From Betaproteobacteria bacterium (GTDB lineage: Bacteria; Pseudomonadota; Gammaproteobacteria; Burkholderiales; SG8-39): a DNA stretch of 39,384 nt. The notes beneath the pieces were generated by a model, which searched no databases, was not told the DNA's origin, and was given only the letters and a program-made list of their open reading frames with translations. Below, in pieces: positions 24,175-32,889 of this stretch. Position numbers and translations under genes: made by a program. Within the stretch, counting starts at the first letter, position 1; every line of letters starts with the position of its first letter. Where the stretch lies: positions 1 through 39,384 of the forward strand of contig CANKAJ010000034.1 of the NCBI GenBank assembly GCA_947479645.1. The letters run 5' to 3'.

Positions 24175-27100
24175 TTACTTCAGCAGTGCGAGGACGCTTT
24201 GCGGCAGCGAATTCGCCTGTGCCAGCATCGCTACGCCAGCTTGTTGCAGGATCTGGTTACGGGTCAGTGTCGCTGTTTCTGCGGCAAAGTCAGCATCCTG
24301 GATCCGGCTGCGAGCAGTTGACAGATTCTCGCTGGTGGATGACAGGCTGGCGATGACCGAGTCGAAGCGGTTCTGCGCCGCACCAAGCGTGCTGCGCAAG
24401 GTGCTCACCGAACTCAGGGCGCTGTCCACCCGCTGGATCATGGTGTTGGCGTTATCCACGGACAGTGTGTTGGCCGTGCTCAGGTTCCCGGAATCCGCCG
24501 CGATCGTGGACGATGCGTATCCCAGGGCGCCCGTGGCTTCGGCACCGCCCAGTTCAAGCGCGGCCGACGAAGTCAGCTTCAATGCCCCGGCGGTGACGCT
24601 TGCATAGACATTGCTGACACTGGCATTGATTGCGGTAGCCAGCGCACTGGTACTGTCGTAGGAGCCGGCCATCGAGGTGCCGTTGATGCTGAAGTTGGCC
24701 AGGGTAACGCTGCCGGCTGCGACACCATCCGCGGTGCTGGCGATGCTTCCGAAGCCGGCGGTGGTCGCGTTGGTTTCGGCTTGTGTCGGCGACGATGTAT
24801 TGACGCTGACTTCAACAGCGGCTGAACCCATGGTGGTGTTGGTGATCTTGATGCCACTGCCGCTGGCTGTGGCCAGATAGGCGCCCGGCGTGAATGCCGC
24901 ATCCAGTTTGGTGTTCAACTCGCTGACGACGGCAGCCAGGTTGGCCGAGTCGTTGCCGTTCAGCGTGATGGATTGGCCGTCCACGGTGAACGTGGCGTTG
25001 CTGGTCGGTACTGCGTTGGCGCCGTTGGTCGTCGTCCCCGCCGCGACACCCAGCCCTGCTGCCGTAGCTCCGGCATCGGCCACGGAGATCGCCACGCCCG
25101 TGGATGCCAAACCCGTGGCATTCTTGGTGATGGTGAATGCACCGGCATTGTTGGTGACCGTGTAGGTATCCGCACCCGCTGCCGTATCCATCTTGGTTTC
25201 GATGGAAGCCGCCATCGCATCGAAGGAGGCGTAATCGGTATTGAGTGTGATTGCCCGGCCATCGATGGTGAGGTTGGCGTTGGTGGTGGTGACTGCCGCT
25301 GTCCCCGCGACACCTGCGGAGTTCGTGAATCCGGCAGTGACTGCGCCGGCACTCGCGCCGCTGACGGCGACCGCCGAAGAACTCGTCAGGCTGGTAAAGG
25401 TGTACGCGGTACCTGAATCGGTCACGTTGTAACCGGAGAGCTGGCTTTGCAGTGATGCCAATACTCCGGCCCGGTTGGTGAGGTTGGTGTTGAGCGTGAC
25501 AGCAGTCGCGCCGACGGTGAACGTGGCATTGGTAGTTGCGACCAGATTGGTACCGGCGGTGCCGGCGCGGGTGTTGCCACCGCCGCTGGTAATGCCAGCA
25601 GTGGTGGAGGCCGCGTCACCCACGATATCGACTGCAGTGGAGGCTGCGCCGGTCGAGGTACGGGAGATCTTGAAGTCCCCGGTGGTCAAGTCGCCGTTGG
25701 CGTCGGCCGTCACCGTGTAGCTGGCGCCCAACTGGGTCGAAATGTCGGCGGCCATATTGGTGTAGCTGCCGTAATTCTGGTCCAGTGTGACTGTCGTGCC
25801 GCCGATGGTGAGGGTGCTCGGGGAGCTCGATGCCGTGCCTGCGACACCTGCCGAGTTGGCGATGCCCGAGGCGACTGCCTTGGCGTTGGCAGCGGTGATT
25901 GCCACCGCCGTGGTGCTGGTGGCGTGGGTGATGACGACGGCGCCGCTGACCACAGAGGCGGAATAATTCGCGCCCAGTGCCGATGCCTGCATTTTCGTGG
26001 TCAGGTCGGCGGCAAAGCCGGCGATGTTGACGCTGTCCGTGTTCATCGTGATTACCGTACCATCGATGGTGAGCGCCGCGGCAGCGTTGGCTGCAGCACC
26101 TGCAACACCAGCCGATGCAGCAAAATTGGCCGCCGCTGCATTGACGTCAACGTTGGTCACCTGAATGGCCGCAGTCTGGCCGACATTGGTGAATGTCAGC
26201 GTGCCGCTGCTGTTGCCAACGGTGGTGGTGGCCAGATTGCCGCCAGCGGCTTGCACCTGCGTCTGAATGGCCGCGGCAAGCCCGTTTACGTCGGTGTAGT
26301 TGGCATTCAGCGTGATATTGGCGGTGGTGATGCCATCGGTTACGTTGAACTGCGCCAGGGCGGCACCCGAGAAATTGAACTGGGAGATGTTGCTCGAACC
26401 CTGGACGTTGGTGCCGGCGATCAGGGCGCTCGTGCCATCGTTATCGAAGGACGTGACCGTTTGCGGCGAGGACTTGCCGGCGATCAGCGCCTGGAAGTTG
26501 AAGTCGGTGGCCGTGAATGATACTGACCCGGAGGTGAGCGCGCTGCCGGCGACACTGAAGTCAGTCGTGGCAACCGTCTTGGCGTTGGTCGCGCCACCGG
26601 CAAAGTTGACCGCAGCCGTGGCAAAGTTGCGCGTGGGCGGGCTGATGACCAGTTTGCCGCTGGTGGCGGCGGATCCGGCGGTGCTGAAGTTGGTCGCCGT
26701 GATCGCGCCCGTGGTGGCACTGCCGCCGGTGGCGGAGGCGCCCAGCACGGCCGAGGTGGCGGTGGCGATTGCACCGGCGCCGGCCAGGCGTACGTTGGTG
26801 GATAAGCCGACGCTGATGGTTTCACCAACGTTGGCGCCGACCTGGAAATTGGCCGTACCGAAACTGCCATCAAGCAGTTTGGTGCCATTGAACGAGGTTT
26901 GCGCGGCGGTGCGGTCGATTTCCGACAGCCGCTGTTGTACTTCAAGATTGATAGCCGCGCGGTCGGTTGCGTTGTTGGTGCTGTTGGTGGCCTGCACCGC
27001 CAGTTCACGCACGCGCTGCAGGTTGTTCGTCGTTTCGGCCAATGCTCCTTCAGCGGTTTGCGCCAGCGAAATACCGTCATTGGCATTGCGGATGGCCTGG

Positions 27101-27285
27101 TTGATACCGCGAATCTGTGTGGAGAAACGGTCTGAAATCGCGAGACCTGCCGCATCATCCTTGGCGCTGTTGATCCGTAGACCGGAGGACAGGCGCTGCA
27201 GGGAGGTGGCCAGGGAAGTCTGCGACATTGTCAAATTGCGCTGCGCATTCAGCGACGCAATGTTGGTGTTGATTACGCTGGGCAT
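24175..27285 (-). CDS. fliC: Very large flagellin (1036 residues) with repeated central region
   Basis: Main filament subunit. Residues 1-150 are a standard flagellin N-terminus ([33 protein letters not shown]) and residues 935-1036 a standard C-terminus ending in [11 protein letters not shown]. Between them lie about 785 residues, against 100-300 in most flagellins. This part has around seven units of 80-95 residues beginning at about 304, 404, 490, 586, 669, 764 and 861, each with a T-x-DG-x-x-ITLN-type strand and a helical A-A-x-I segment, like flagellin hook IN motifs; NSAGVAGTA recurs at 477-485 and 655-663. The ATG has AAGGAG seven bases upstream. Cysteine is absent. Confidence 0.95.
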   Translation of the reverse strand: MPSVINTNIASLNAQRNLTMSQTSLATSLQRLSSGLRINSAKDDAAGLAISDRFSTQIRGINQAIRNANDGISLAQTAEGALAETTNNLQRVRELAVQATNSTNNATDRAAINLEVQQRLSEIDRTAAQTSFNGTKLLDGSFGTANFQVGANVGETISVGLSTNVRLAGAGAIATATSAVLGASATGGSATTGAITATNFSTAGSAATSGKLVISPPTRNFATAAVNFAGGATNAKTVATTDFSVAGSALTSGSVSFTATDFNFQALIAGKSSPQTVTSFDNDGTSALIAGTNVQGSSNISQFNFSGAALAQFNVTDGITTANITLNANYTDVNGLAAAIQTQVQAAGGNLATTTVGNSSGTLTFTNVGQTAAIQVTNVDVNAAAANFAASAGVAGAAANAAAALTIDGTVITMNTDSVNIAGFAADLTTKMQASALGANYSASVVSGAVVITHATSTTAVAITAANAKAVASGIANSAGVAGTASSSPSTLTIGGTTVTLDQNYGSYTNMAADISTQLGASYTVTADANGDLTTGDFKISRTSTGAASTAVDIVGDAASTTAGITSGGGNTRAGTAGTNLVATTNATFTVGATAVTLNTNLTNRAGVLASLQSQLSGYNVTDSGTAYTFTSLTSSSAVAVSGASAGAVTAGFTNSAGVAGTAAVTTTNANLTIDGRAITLNTDYASFDAMAASIETKMDTAAGADTYTVTNNAGAFTITKNATGLASTGVAISVADAGATAAGLGVAAGTTTNGANAVPTSNATFTVDGQSITLNGNDSANLAAVVSELNTKLDAAFTPGAYLATASGSGIKITNTTMGSAAVEVSVNTSSPTQAETNATTAGFGSIASTADGVAAGSVTLANFSINGTSMAGSYDSTSALATAINASVSNVYASVTAGALKLTSSAALELGGAEATGALGYASSTIAADSGNLSTANTLSVDNANTMIQRVDSALSSVSTLRSTLGAAQNRFDSVIASLSSTSENLSTARSRIQDADFAAETATLTRNQILQQAGVAMLAQANSLPQSVLALLK

Positions 27286-27666
27286 GATAAATCTCCTTAC
27301 CGAATGTTCAGAAATACCGGCTTAGGCCGGGCACTTTGGTTTGCTTCGGTAGCGAAGCATTCAACCGCTGTTGCTTGGGTTATCGGAGACTTGGGCAGAA
27401 AGGTTTAGTACTAATTTAATCAATGGCCTGCAGGGCAAACTCTGGCGTATCCATGACCGCTTTAACGGCCGCTTCGGGGGAAAGTTGAGGAGTTTCTCAC
27501 GGCTGTGATTAGGCCTGTCGCTGCAACCGATGTCATCTTTGGGTTGCGTACTCCTGCAAGTCACGAGCAGTTCACGGTTGAATAGACGCATTATTTGCCA
27601 GTTGTTGCACAGTTAGGTCTGCCGCTACCCCGCTAGACTGATCCGATCAAACTGGGGAGAGCTGCC
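27286..27666. promoter_or_regulatory. Divergent fliC / TPR gene region with structured fliC leader
   Basis: This 381-bp gap holds no supported gene. On the minus strand it carries the sigma28 promoter (27380-27407) and a leader of about 90 nt with two hairpins: TGCTTCG/CGAAGCA at 27342-27359 and CCGGC/GCCGG at 27317-27330. The hairpins may affect stability or translation of the flagellin mRNA. On the plus strand I see no convincing promoter for the TPR gene. Confidence 0.55.
27380..27407 (-). promoter_or_regulatory. Sigma28 (FliA) promoter for fliC
   Basis: On the minus strand: TAAACCTT (27400-27407), 12 bases, TCCGATAA (27380-27387). The -10 part matches the FliA consensus at 7 of 8 positions and the -35 core TAAA is intact. 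Spacing is the same as at fliD and the metallopeptidase gene. Confidence 0.8.
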
Positions 27667-28104
27667 ATGGCTGACACGACTACTTCGCAATCCGAGTCCG
27701 CGCAATATGCGGAGCAGGCTTATCAGAATGGATTGCTGCAGACGTTGCGGCTGGCTGTGGGTTACCACCAGTCTGGGCGCATGGCCGAGGCCGAACAGCT
27801 TTACCGGGGGATATTGCAAGGTGAACCCGAACAGCCGCAAGCCAACCACAATCTGGGCTTGTTGATGCTGCAGAAGCAGCAACCGGTGGAGGGGTTGCCG
27901 CATCTCGAAGCGGCACTGGCCGCGAAACCCGATTCGGAACGTTACTGGCTGAGTTATATCGATGCCCTGGCGCTGGCCGGCCAGACCGAACGCGCCCTGG
28001 AGATGCTCGCATTTGGTCGCGAGCACGGATTGGAGGGAAGCTCGGTGGAGGCGCTGGCCGAACTGCTGAACGCCGGCCAGCCGATGTCGGCACAGCCTGG
28101 CTGA
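27667..28104 (+). CDS. Small tetratricopeptide-repeat (TPR) protein
   Basis: A 145-residue soluble protein with two to three TPR units: AVGYHQSGRMAEAEQLYRGI, then NHNLGLLMLQKQQPVEGLPH with LEAALAAKPDSERYW, and a third less regular one (ALALAGQTERALEML). This style resembles the N-terminal TPR part of large glycosyltransferase-like proteins often encoded near flagellin in beta-proteobacteria, but no transferase domain follows. It may be a stand-alone adaptor or the remnant of a longer gene. It is divergent from fliC and convergent with a GGDEF gene. The ATG has GGGGAGAG upstream. Confidence 0.8.
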   Translation: MADTTTSQSESAQYAEQAYQNGLLQTLRLAVGYHQSGRMAEAEQLYRGILQGEPEQPQANHNLGLLMLQKQQPVEGLPHLEAALAAKPDSERYWLSYIDALALAGQTERALEMLAFGREHGLEGSSVEALAELLNAGQPMSAQPG

Positions 28105-28123
28105 AGGAAGCCTTTATCTATCC

Positions 28124-28189
28124 GTCATTGCGCGAAGGTGCAATTCCAGCGCTTTGATTGCGTGGGTTCCCGTCTTCGCGGGAACGACG
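28124..28189. repeat. Pair of inverted REP-like palindromes
   Basis: Two units face each other: 28124-28151 (GTCATTGCGCGAAGG start) and 28162-28189 (TTCCCG-TCTTCG-CGGGAA core). Both follow the widespread pattern of a TTCCCGCGAAGGCGGGAA-like hairpin in opposite orientation. In the first the stem reads TTGCGC/GTGCAA, so base pairing is largely kept although bases changed. The pair lies between convergent genes and may end transcripts. Confidence 0.65.
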
Positions 28190-28232
28190 ACATTTGAATT
28201 TATAGCGTGCCCCTTCAGCTTGTTCAGCCGGT

Positions 28233-29042
28233 TCAGGATGCAACCATGATGCGGTTCTTGCCTACGTGTTTGGCCTCGTACAAGGCCTTGTCGGCACGCC
28301 TGATGAGATCGGCGTCGGTTTCCCCGCGAAGGCGAGTGGCCACGCCGGCGCTGAACGTGACCAGCAGTTGCTGGCTGCCCCAGGATACGGGCTTGCTGGC
28401 AAGTTCGCGTCGCAGCCGGTTCATGACCGCGGTCGCCTCCTCGATGCGCGAGTCGGGCAGCAACACTATGAATTCATCGCCACCGTAGCGCCCGATCAGG
28501 TCATGCGCGCGAATGGTTTCCTTGATGATGGCGACCAGGTGCACCAGCACGATGTCACCGAGCTGATGACCATGCGTGTCATTGATTTGCTTGAAATTGT
28601 CGGTGTCAATCAGAACGATGCATAAAGGGGTGCCGTTGCGCTCGGCGCGCGCGGCTTCGCGGGTTAAGGCGTCGTCAAGGCCGCGGCGGTTAAGGGCGCC
28701 GGTGAGTTGATCTTCGCGCACCAGCTTGTTGACCAGTTCCAGCTCACTCTTGAGCTGTTCTATGCGCTGCTCGGCATTGACTACCTGCCGGCGCGCATTG
28801 GCCACTTCATTGCTGGTGTGCAGCGCGCGAGTCTGGCCCAGTGCCTGGTCCAGGATCGAGATGATGTCGCTGATGTCGCTGGTCTGGCGGATTTGCTGCG
28901 CATAGGTCTCGATGCGCTTGTAGTACTCGTCGGTATCGGCGGGCATTCTGTGTTCAGCCCGGGTGCCTGTCACCTGACTTGGGATCTTTGTCCGGGGGGG
29001 CGTTGCCAAATGCAACACACCTCCGGGTTTTTCGCTTGCCAT
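28233..29042 (-). CDS. Diguanylate cyclase (GGDEF), short form
   Basis: Cytoplasmic enzyme making cyclic di-GMP from two GTP. With the ATG at 29042 (GGAGG five bases upstream) it has 269 residues; the longer open frame upstream lacks support. Residues 40-110 are helical with a coiled-coil linker, then comes the GGDEF domain: active site GGDEF (187-191) and inhibitory site RAHD (178-181), exactly five residues before it, so product inhibition is expected. Residues 40-140 closely resemble the same part of the larger cyclase at 30046-31842. It would serve YcgR and the motor. A perfect palindrome stands just before its ribosome binding site. Confidence 0.9.
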   Translation of the reverse strand: MASEKPGGVLHLATPPRTKIPSQVTGTRAEHRMPADTDEYYKRIETYAQQIRQTSDISDIISILDQALGQTRALHTSNEVANARRQVVNAEQRIEQLKSELELVNKLVREDQLTGALNRRGLDDALTREAARAERNGTPLCIVLIDTDNFKQINDTHGHQLGDIVLVHLVAIIKETIRAHDLIGRYGGDEFIVLLPDSRIEEATAVMNRLRRELASKPVSWGSQQLLVTFSAGVATRLRGETDADLIRRADKALYEAKHVGKNRIMVAS

Positions 29043-29062
29043 GACTGCCTCCCTGTGCTCGA

Positions 29063-29082
29063 CATCGGGAATCTTCCCGATG
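29063..29082. promoter_or_regulatory. 20-bp palindrome upstream of the short diguanylate cyclase
   Basis: CATCGGGAA (29063-29071), two bases, TTCCCGATG (29074-29082): the arms match perfectly. It ends 21 bases before the start codon and about ten bases from the Shine-Dalgarno sequence, so it could be an operator or an RNA hairpin affecting translation. Confidence 0.5.
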
Positions 29083-29226
29083 CCATGCCATCGCAGCCAG
29101 ACTAACATCGCGGCAAGGGTGGGGCAGGCGCCAAACAGAGGTGGAAAACACCTGCAATTCCGTTCAATACCACGGAGATCCGCATTTTTGCCACTTGGAA
29201 TTGCTGCTTGCGGCCACGTTAAACGG

Positions 29227-30018
29227 TTACATGTCCGGACTTGGTGTTGATTTTTCCAGGGTGAAGCGGAAGGTGGCACCCTCCTTGGGTTTTGCTTCGG
29301 CACTGACCTTGCCACCATGCTTGATGACAATGCATTGCACGATGCTCAGTCCGATGCCGTTTCCGTCAAATTCCCTGGTCGTGTGCAGGCGCTGGAACGG
29401 GGCGAACAGCTTTTCGGCGTAGCGCATGTCGAATCCGGCGCCATTGTCCCGGACCATGATTTCGCCGTCCGGCTGAAGCTGCATCACTTCCACTTTCGCA
29501 CTATCGGTGCGCGAGGTGAATTTCCAGGCGTTGTCCAGCAGATTTTCCAGAATGATCCGGCTCAGGGCAGGGTCTGCATTGACCGTCATGCCTGGTGCGA
29601 TCAGGCATTCGATCAGCCGCGAAGGATGGGCCTGCTGCAGTTTAAAGGCCACATCGGCTGCGAGTTGGCTGAAATTGACCGCTCCGCGCCGCAACTGCTG
29701 GCGTGATATCCGCGACAGCATGAGCAGGTCGTCGATGAGCGCACCCATGCGCTCCGCGCCAGCGGTGATTCGTCCCAGGCTGTCAATGGTCTCCGGAGCG
29801 AGGTTGCCGGTGTCTGCCGAGATGACAATTTTGCTGAAGCCCATGATGGTTCGCAAAGGTGCGCGCAGGTCATGTGATATCGAGTGGCTCAATGAGAGAA
29901 GCGCCTGGCTGGATTGTTCCAGCGATTCGGAAAGCTCGGCGACACGCCGCTCCAGTTCAGCGTTGGCACGCCGCAGATCGGCCATTTCCTGTTCATTCTG
30001 GTGCGCAAGGAGCGACAT
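29227..30018 (-). CDS. Soluble sensor-less histidine kinase
   Basis: A 263-residue cytoplasmic kinase. Residues 5-40 form a coiled coil; the HisKA box has H49 (SHSISHDLRAPLRT); the HATPase_c domain has the N-box LLDNAWKFT, the D-N-G-A-G-F-D box and the GNGIGLS box. The H-box and ATPase style resemble phytochrome-like kinases. There is no sensing domain, so input must come from a partner. It lies between two diguanylate cyclase genes on the same strand, 27 nt after the larger one. No receiver gene is directly next to it; the regulator at 32257 has its own kinase. Confidence 0.88.
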   Translation of the reverse strand: MSLLAHQNEQEMADLRRANAELERRVAELSESLEQSSQALLSLSHSISHDLRAPLRTIMGFSKIVISADTGNLAPETIDSLGRITAGAERMGALIDDLLMLSRISRQQLRRGAVNFSQLAADVAFKLQQAHPSRLIECLIAPGMTVNADPALSRIILENLLDNAWKFTSRTDSAKVEVMQLQPDGEIMVRDNGAGFDMRYAEKLFAPFQRLHTTREFDGNGIGLSIVQCIVIKHGGKVSAEAKPKEGATFRFTLEKSTPSPDM

Positions 30019-30020
30019 GA

Positions 30021-30053
30021 TGTTCAGACCGTGTTCAGATCGTGTTCAGGCCG
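30021..30053. repeat. Three 11-bp tandem repeats at the end of the larger cyclase gene
   Basis: Units TGTTCAGACCG, TGTTCAGATCG and TGTTCAGGCCG follow each other without a gap. They cover the stop codon of the diguanylate cyclase gene (30046-30048) and most of the 27-bp spacer to the kinase gene. The period equals about one helical turn. Confidence 0.7.
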
Positions 30054-31842
30054 CACACACGCGGTTTTTGCCGGAGCGCTTGGCCAGGTACATGGCTTTG
30101 TCGGCGCGGTCGATTATAGTGGTGGGTGGCTCGGCCTCGGCGCGCTCGGCCACGCCTGCGCTGAAGGTAATCAGCAGGCGATCATTGTCGTGCAGGAAAA
30201 ACGCCTTGGTGAGGTTGCGCTGCAGCCGGGTCATGACGCCGACGGCTTCTTCCTGCTGTGTTTCGGGCAGCAGCAGCAAGAACTCCTCTCCGCCGTAGCG
30301 CGCCAGAACATCGCTTGGCCGCATGGTTCTCTTGATCACGCGCACCAGGTGTTGCAGGGCATCGTCGCCGGTCTGGTGCCCGTAGGTGTCATTCAGGTGC
30401 TTGAAATTGTCGATGTCGAGCATGCTTACGCAAAGCGGCTTGCCGGTACGTTCGGCGCGGGCGAGTTCGCGCTTGAAGGCGTCATCCAGGCCGCGGCGGT
30501 TGAGTACGCCGGTCAGCTGGTCTTCATGCACCAGCTCGCTGACCTTGTTCAGTTCGCTCTCGAGTTCGCGCACATGTTGCTCGGCCGATTCCACCTGGCG
30601 GCGCGCGGTCAGCAGCTCGTCACGTGTGCGGATGGTGTCGAGCTGGGCGGCGCGTGTGTCCTTGAGAAGGTTGTCGAGCACGGCGTTGAGTTGCGTGATG
30701 TCATCGGTCTGGCGGATTGTTTGGGCATAGCCTTCCAGGCGCGTATGGTAATCGCCGGTGCTGTCCGACAGGTGGCCCAGGCGGTCGATGAAGCTGGTGA
30801 TCAGTTGTTTGAGCGCCCCCTTGGCATCCTGAAGGCTGTGTCTCAGTGTGCCTTGCTTGAAGATCACTTCCTTGAGGCGATTCTCCGCATCGGCGATGGC
30901 GCTCAGGCTGAGCGGGCGGCCCAAAATGTCCTTCAGTGCGGCAACCTGGCCGGACATCCACTGATCATCACTCAGGAGATCGTGGGTGTTGTCGATCAAT
31001 AGTCGTAGCAGGCGCAGCAGTCCCTGATGCAATTCGGCGTTGGCGCTGCCGCGCTGTTCCAGCCGGTACCAGAACTTCTTCAGCGAACTGCTCAGCTTAT
31101 CCAGCGCTTCGCTGCCGCTGGCCTCGCGTGCTGATTGCGCCAGCGCCGTGGCTTCGTCTGCCAGGTCCGGGGCATGTCCGAGTTGCGAGATCACCGCAAA
31201 GTCGAGGGTTTGCGCCAGCAGTTCGCGCACTTGCGCCAGCGCATCGGTGCGCACCGGCGGTGACGCGGGCAAGGCCGAGCCATCGCGCCGGACCGCGGTT
31301 GCAGGATTGGGTGCCGGTGCTTGCGCCAGTGGGGCCAGTTCCGGCAGCTCGGATGACGCCGGCGCTGTCGCTGACCAGGAGTTCACGAGGCCCCGCAGTT
31401 TCGAGGCCAGGCCGACGGCATCCGACCCGGGAACGCCAAGGACTCGCTCCAGACTTTCGCGCTTGCGCGCGGTGGTGAGCTCGCTGTGGCGTGTGTCCCA
31501 TTGTTTCATCAGATCGAGAATCAGTTGCGCCCACAACGGCGCGCCAGCGCTGGAGTCGTCCTTGGACGCAATCATCGTCAGCAACACGCTGCGAAACTGC
31601 GGCCAGTTCTTGTCTGTCACGGTCTTTTCGAGTTCATCCGAAAGGCGGCTGGCATTGGTCTGGGCACGCAGTTCAGCGCTGAGTTGCTGCAATATTTGCT
31701 CGGCGGCTGTGCTGGCGTCCTGCTCTCCGGCAATCTCCAGATAGCACTTGCGATAATTTTCCGGGTCCGGGGCGATGCGCCGGGCAGCCATCATGCGCAA
31801 GGTTTCCCTGGCAATATCAGAAGGATTGGCGGGCTTATTCAT
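30046..31842 (-). CDS. Diguanylate cyclase (GGDEF), long form
   Basis: A 598-residue soluble protein. The N-terminal ~330 residues are helical and of unknown function, beginning with a stretch (SDIARETLRMMAARRIAPDPENYRKCY) that recurs in beta-proteobacterial cyclases; a P/A-rich linker lies near residues 165-205. A coiled coil leads to the GGDEF domain with active site GGEEF (517-521) and inhibitory site RPSD five residues before it. I chose the ATG at 31842, where family similarity begins; a GTG 57 nt upstream is in frame. The C-terminal half is a close relative of the short cyclase at 28233-29042. The enzyme makes cyclic di-GMP. Confidence 0.9.
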   Translation of the reverse strand: MNKPANPSDIARETLRMMAARRIAPDPENYRKCYLEIAGEQDASTAAEQILQQLSAELRAQTNASRLSDELEKTVTDKNWPQFRSVLLTMIASKDDSSAGAPLWAQLILDLMKQWDTRHSELTTARKRESLERVLGVPGSDAVGLASKLRGLVNSWSATAPASSELPELAPLAQAPAPNPATAVRRDGSALPASPPVRTDALAQVRELLAQTLDFAVISQLGHAPDLADEATALAQSAREASGSEALDKLSSSLKKFWYRLEQRGSANAELHQGLLRLLRLLIDNTHDLLSDDQWMSGQVAALKDILGRPLSLSAIADAENRLKEVIFKQGTLRHSLQDAKGALKQLITSFIDRLGHLSDSTGDYHTRLEGYAQTIRQTDDITQLNAVLDNLLKDTRAAQLDTIRTRDELLTARRQVESAEQHVRELESELNKVSELVHEDQLTGVLNRRGLDDAFKRELARAERTGKPLCVSMLDIDNFKHLNDTYGHQTGDDALQHLVRVIKRTMRPSDVLARYGGEEFLLLLPETQQEEAVGVMTRLQRNLTKAFFLHDNDRLLITFSAGVAERAEAEPPTTIIDRADKAMYLAKRSGKNRVCAA

Positions 31843-32256
31843 CTTGTGTTGCGTGTCCTGTGTGACTGAAGTTTGCTCTGAGCTTGCCAAGACTGCCACC
31901 GTAGCATTTTTTTATACGTTCAATATCCCAAATTCGCATCGCGAATATCGCCATTGTCGCGGCTCCCTTGCGTAGCGCGCGGCTTCGGGCGAACAAGCGG
32001 ACGTCAAGCAGCACGAGTGCGGCTTTGGATGAAAATCCAGCGTCACCATGGTTCGCCTGCGAGTCGAGTCAGCGCACGCACGTCAGATATCGGCTGGCCG
32101 GCCGCAATTCTTTAGCCGCACCATCGCCGTCGAGGTTGCCAGGGGCACTTTAAGGTCGCCAGAGGGCACCAGCCAAGACCTGTAGAGCGACTATCCATGA
32201 GCTTCTGCGCGAATTTCCCGACATCTTTTGATGTTTGCCGCGGCTGTCCCGGGGTA
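31843..32256. other. Gene-free stretch between the long cyclase and the NarL-type regulator
   Basis: No gene is supported in these 414 bp. Features seen: a perfect inverted repeat ATTCGC-ATC-GCGAAT at 31932-31946 upstream of the cyclase, possibly an operator, and an imperfect direct repeat (GGTTGCCAGGGGCAC at 32134-32148, and a relative at 32154-32169). No convincing terminator follows the regulator gene. Confidence 0.4.
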
Positions 32257-32889
32257 TCAATCCACCAATTGGTTCTTCAAGGCATAGTGGGTGAGTTCGG
32301 CATTATTTTTCAGTTGCATTTTTTGCAGCAGACGGGCGCGGTAGACGCTCACGGTCTTGGGGCTCAGCGACATTTCCTCGGCGATTTCGCTGAGCGTCTT
32401 GCCCGATGCAATCAGCCGCATGGTTTCGTATTCACGGTCGGACAAGGTTGCATGCCGTTCCTGGCTGGAGCCATCGGTGAAGTTATTGGCCAGTTCTTCG
32501 GCCACGGCGGCACTGATGTACTTGTGGCCGCTCGCCACCTGGCGGATGGCGGTGACCAGCAAGGCGGGCGCACTGGCCTTGTTCAGGTAGCCCGAGGCGC
32601 CGGCCTTGATCGAGCGCAGCGCATAGAGTTCCTCCGGGTGCATGCTGAGCATCAGAACGGCGACCCGCGGCTTTTCCTTTTTGAGTAGCTTGAGCGTATC
32701 GAGGCCGTTGCGATCCGCCATGGTGATGTCGAGCAGGACCACATCCACGGGGGTTTCGCGCACCAGGTGCATTACCTGAGCGCTGCTTTCGGCTTCGCCG
32801 ACGACCTGCATGTCATCAGTCTCGGAAATGATGTACGCCAGGCCGCGGCGCAGTATGGCGTGGTCATCCACGATCAGCACTCGAATCAT
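32257..32889 (-). CDS. NarL/UvrY-type response regulator
   Basis: A 210-residue DNA-binding regulator. The receiver domain has D8-D9, phospho-acceptor D54 (VVLLDITMADRNG) and a lysine in the YLNKAS loop; the C-terminal LuxR-type helix-turn-helix reads LSDREYETMRLIASG and LSPKTVSVYRARLLQKM. The start overlaps the stop of the partner kinase by the four bases ATGA, so the two form one two-component system. Style resembles UvrY/GacA-like regulators, but the target genes are unknown. Its setting among c-di-GMP and chemotaxis genes suggests a role in lifestyle switching, which is inference. Confidence 0.92.
   Translation of the reverse strand: MIRVLIVDDHAILRRGLAYIISETDDMQVVGEAESSAQVMHLVRETPVDVVLLDITMADRNGLDTLKLLKKEKPRVAVLMLSMHPEELYALRSIKAGASGYLNKASAPALLVTAIRQVASGHKYISAAVAEELANNFTDGSSQERHATLSDREYETMRLIASGKTLSEIAEEMSLSPKTVSVYRARLLQKMQLKNNAELTHYALKNQLVD

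Noticed and set aside
26300..27325. 341-codon open frame on the plus strand opposite flagellin
   Set aside because: The flagellin frame is unmistakable; the opposite frame is open only because of biased codon use and repeats.
31968..32153. Short open frame in the gap before the NarL-type regulator
   Set aside because: No ribosome binding site, no recognisable features, and base use unlike coding sequence around it.
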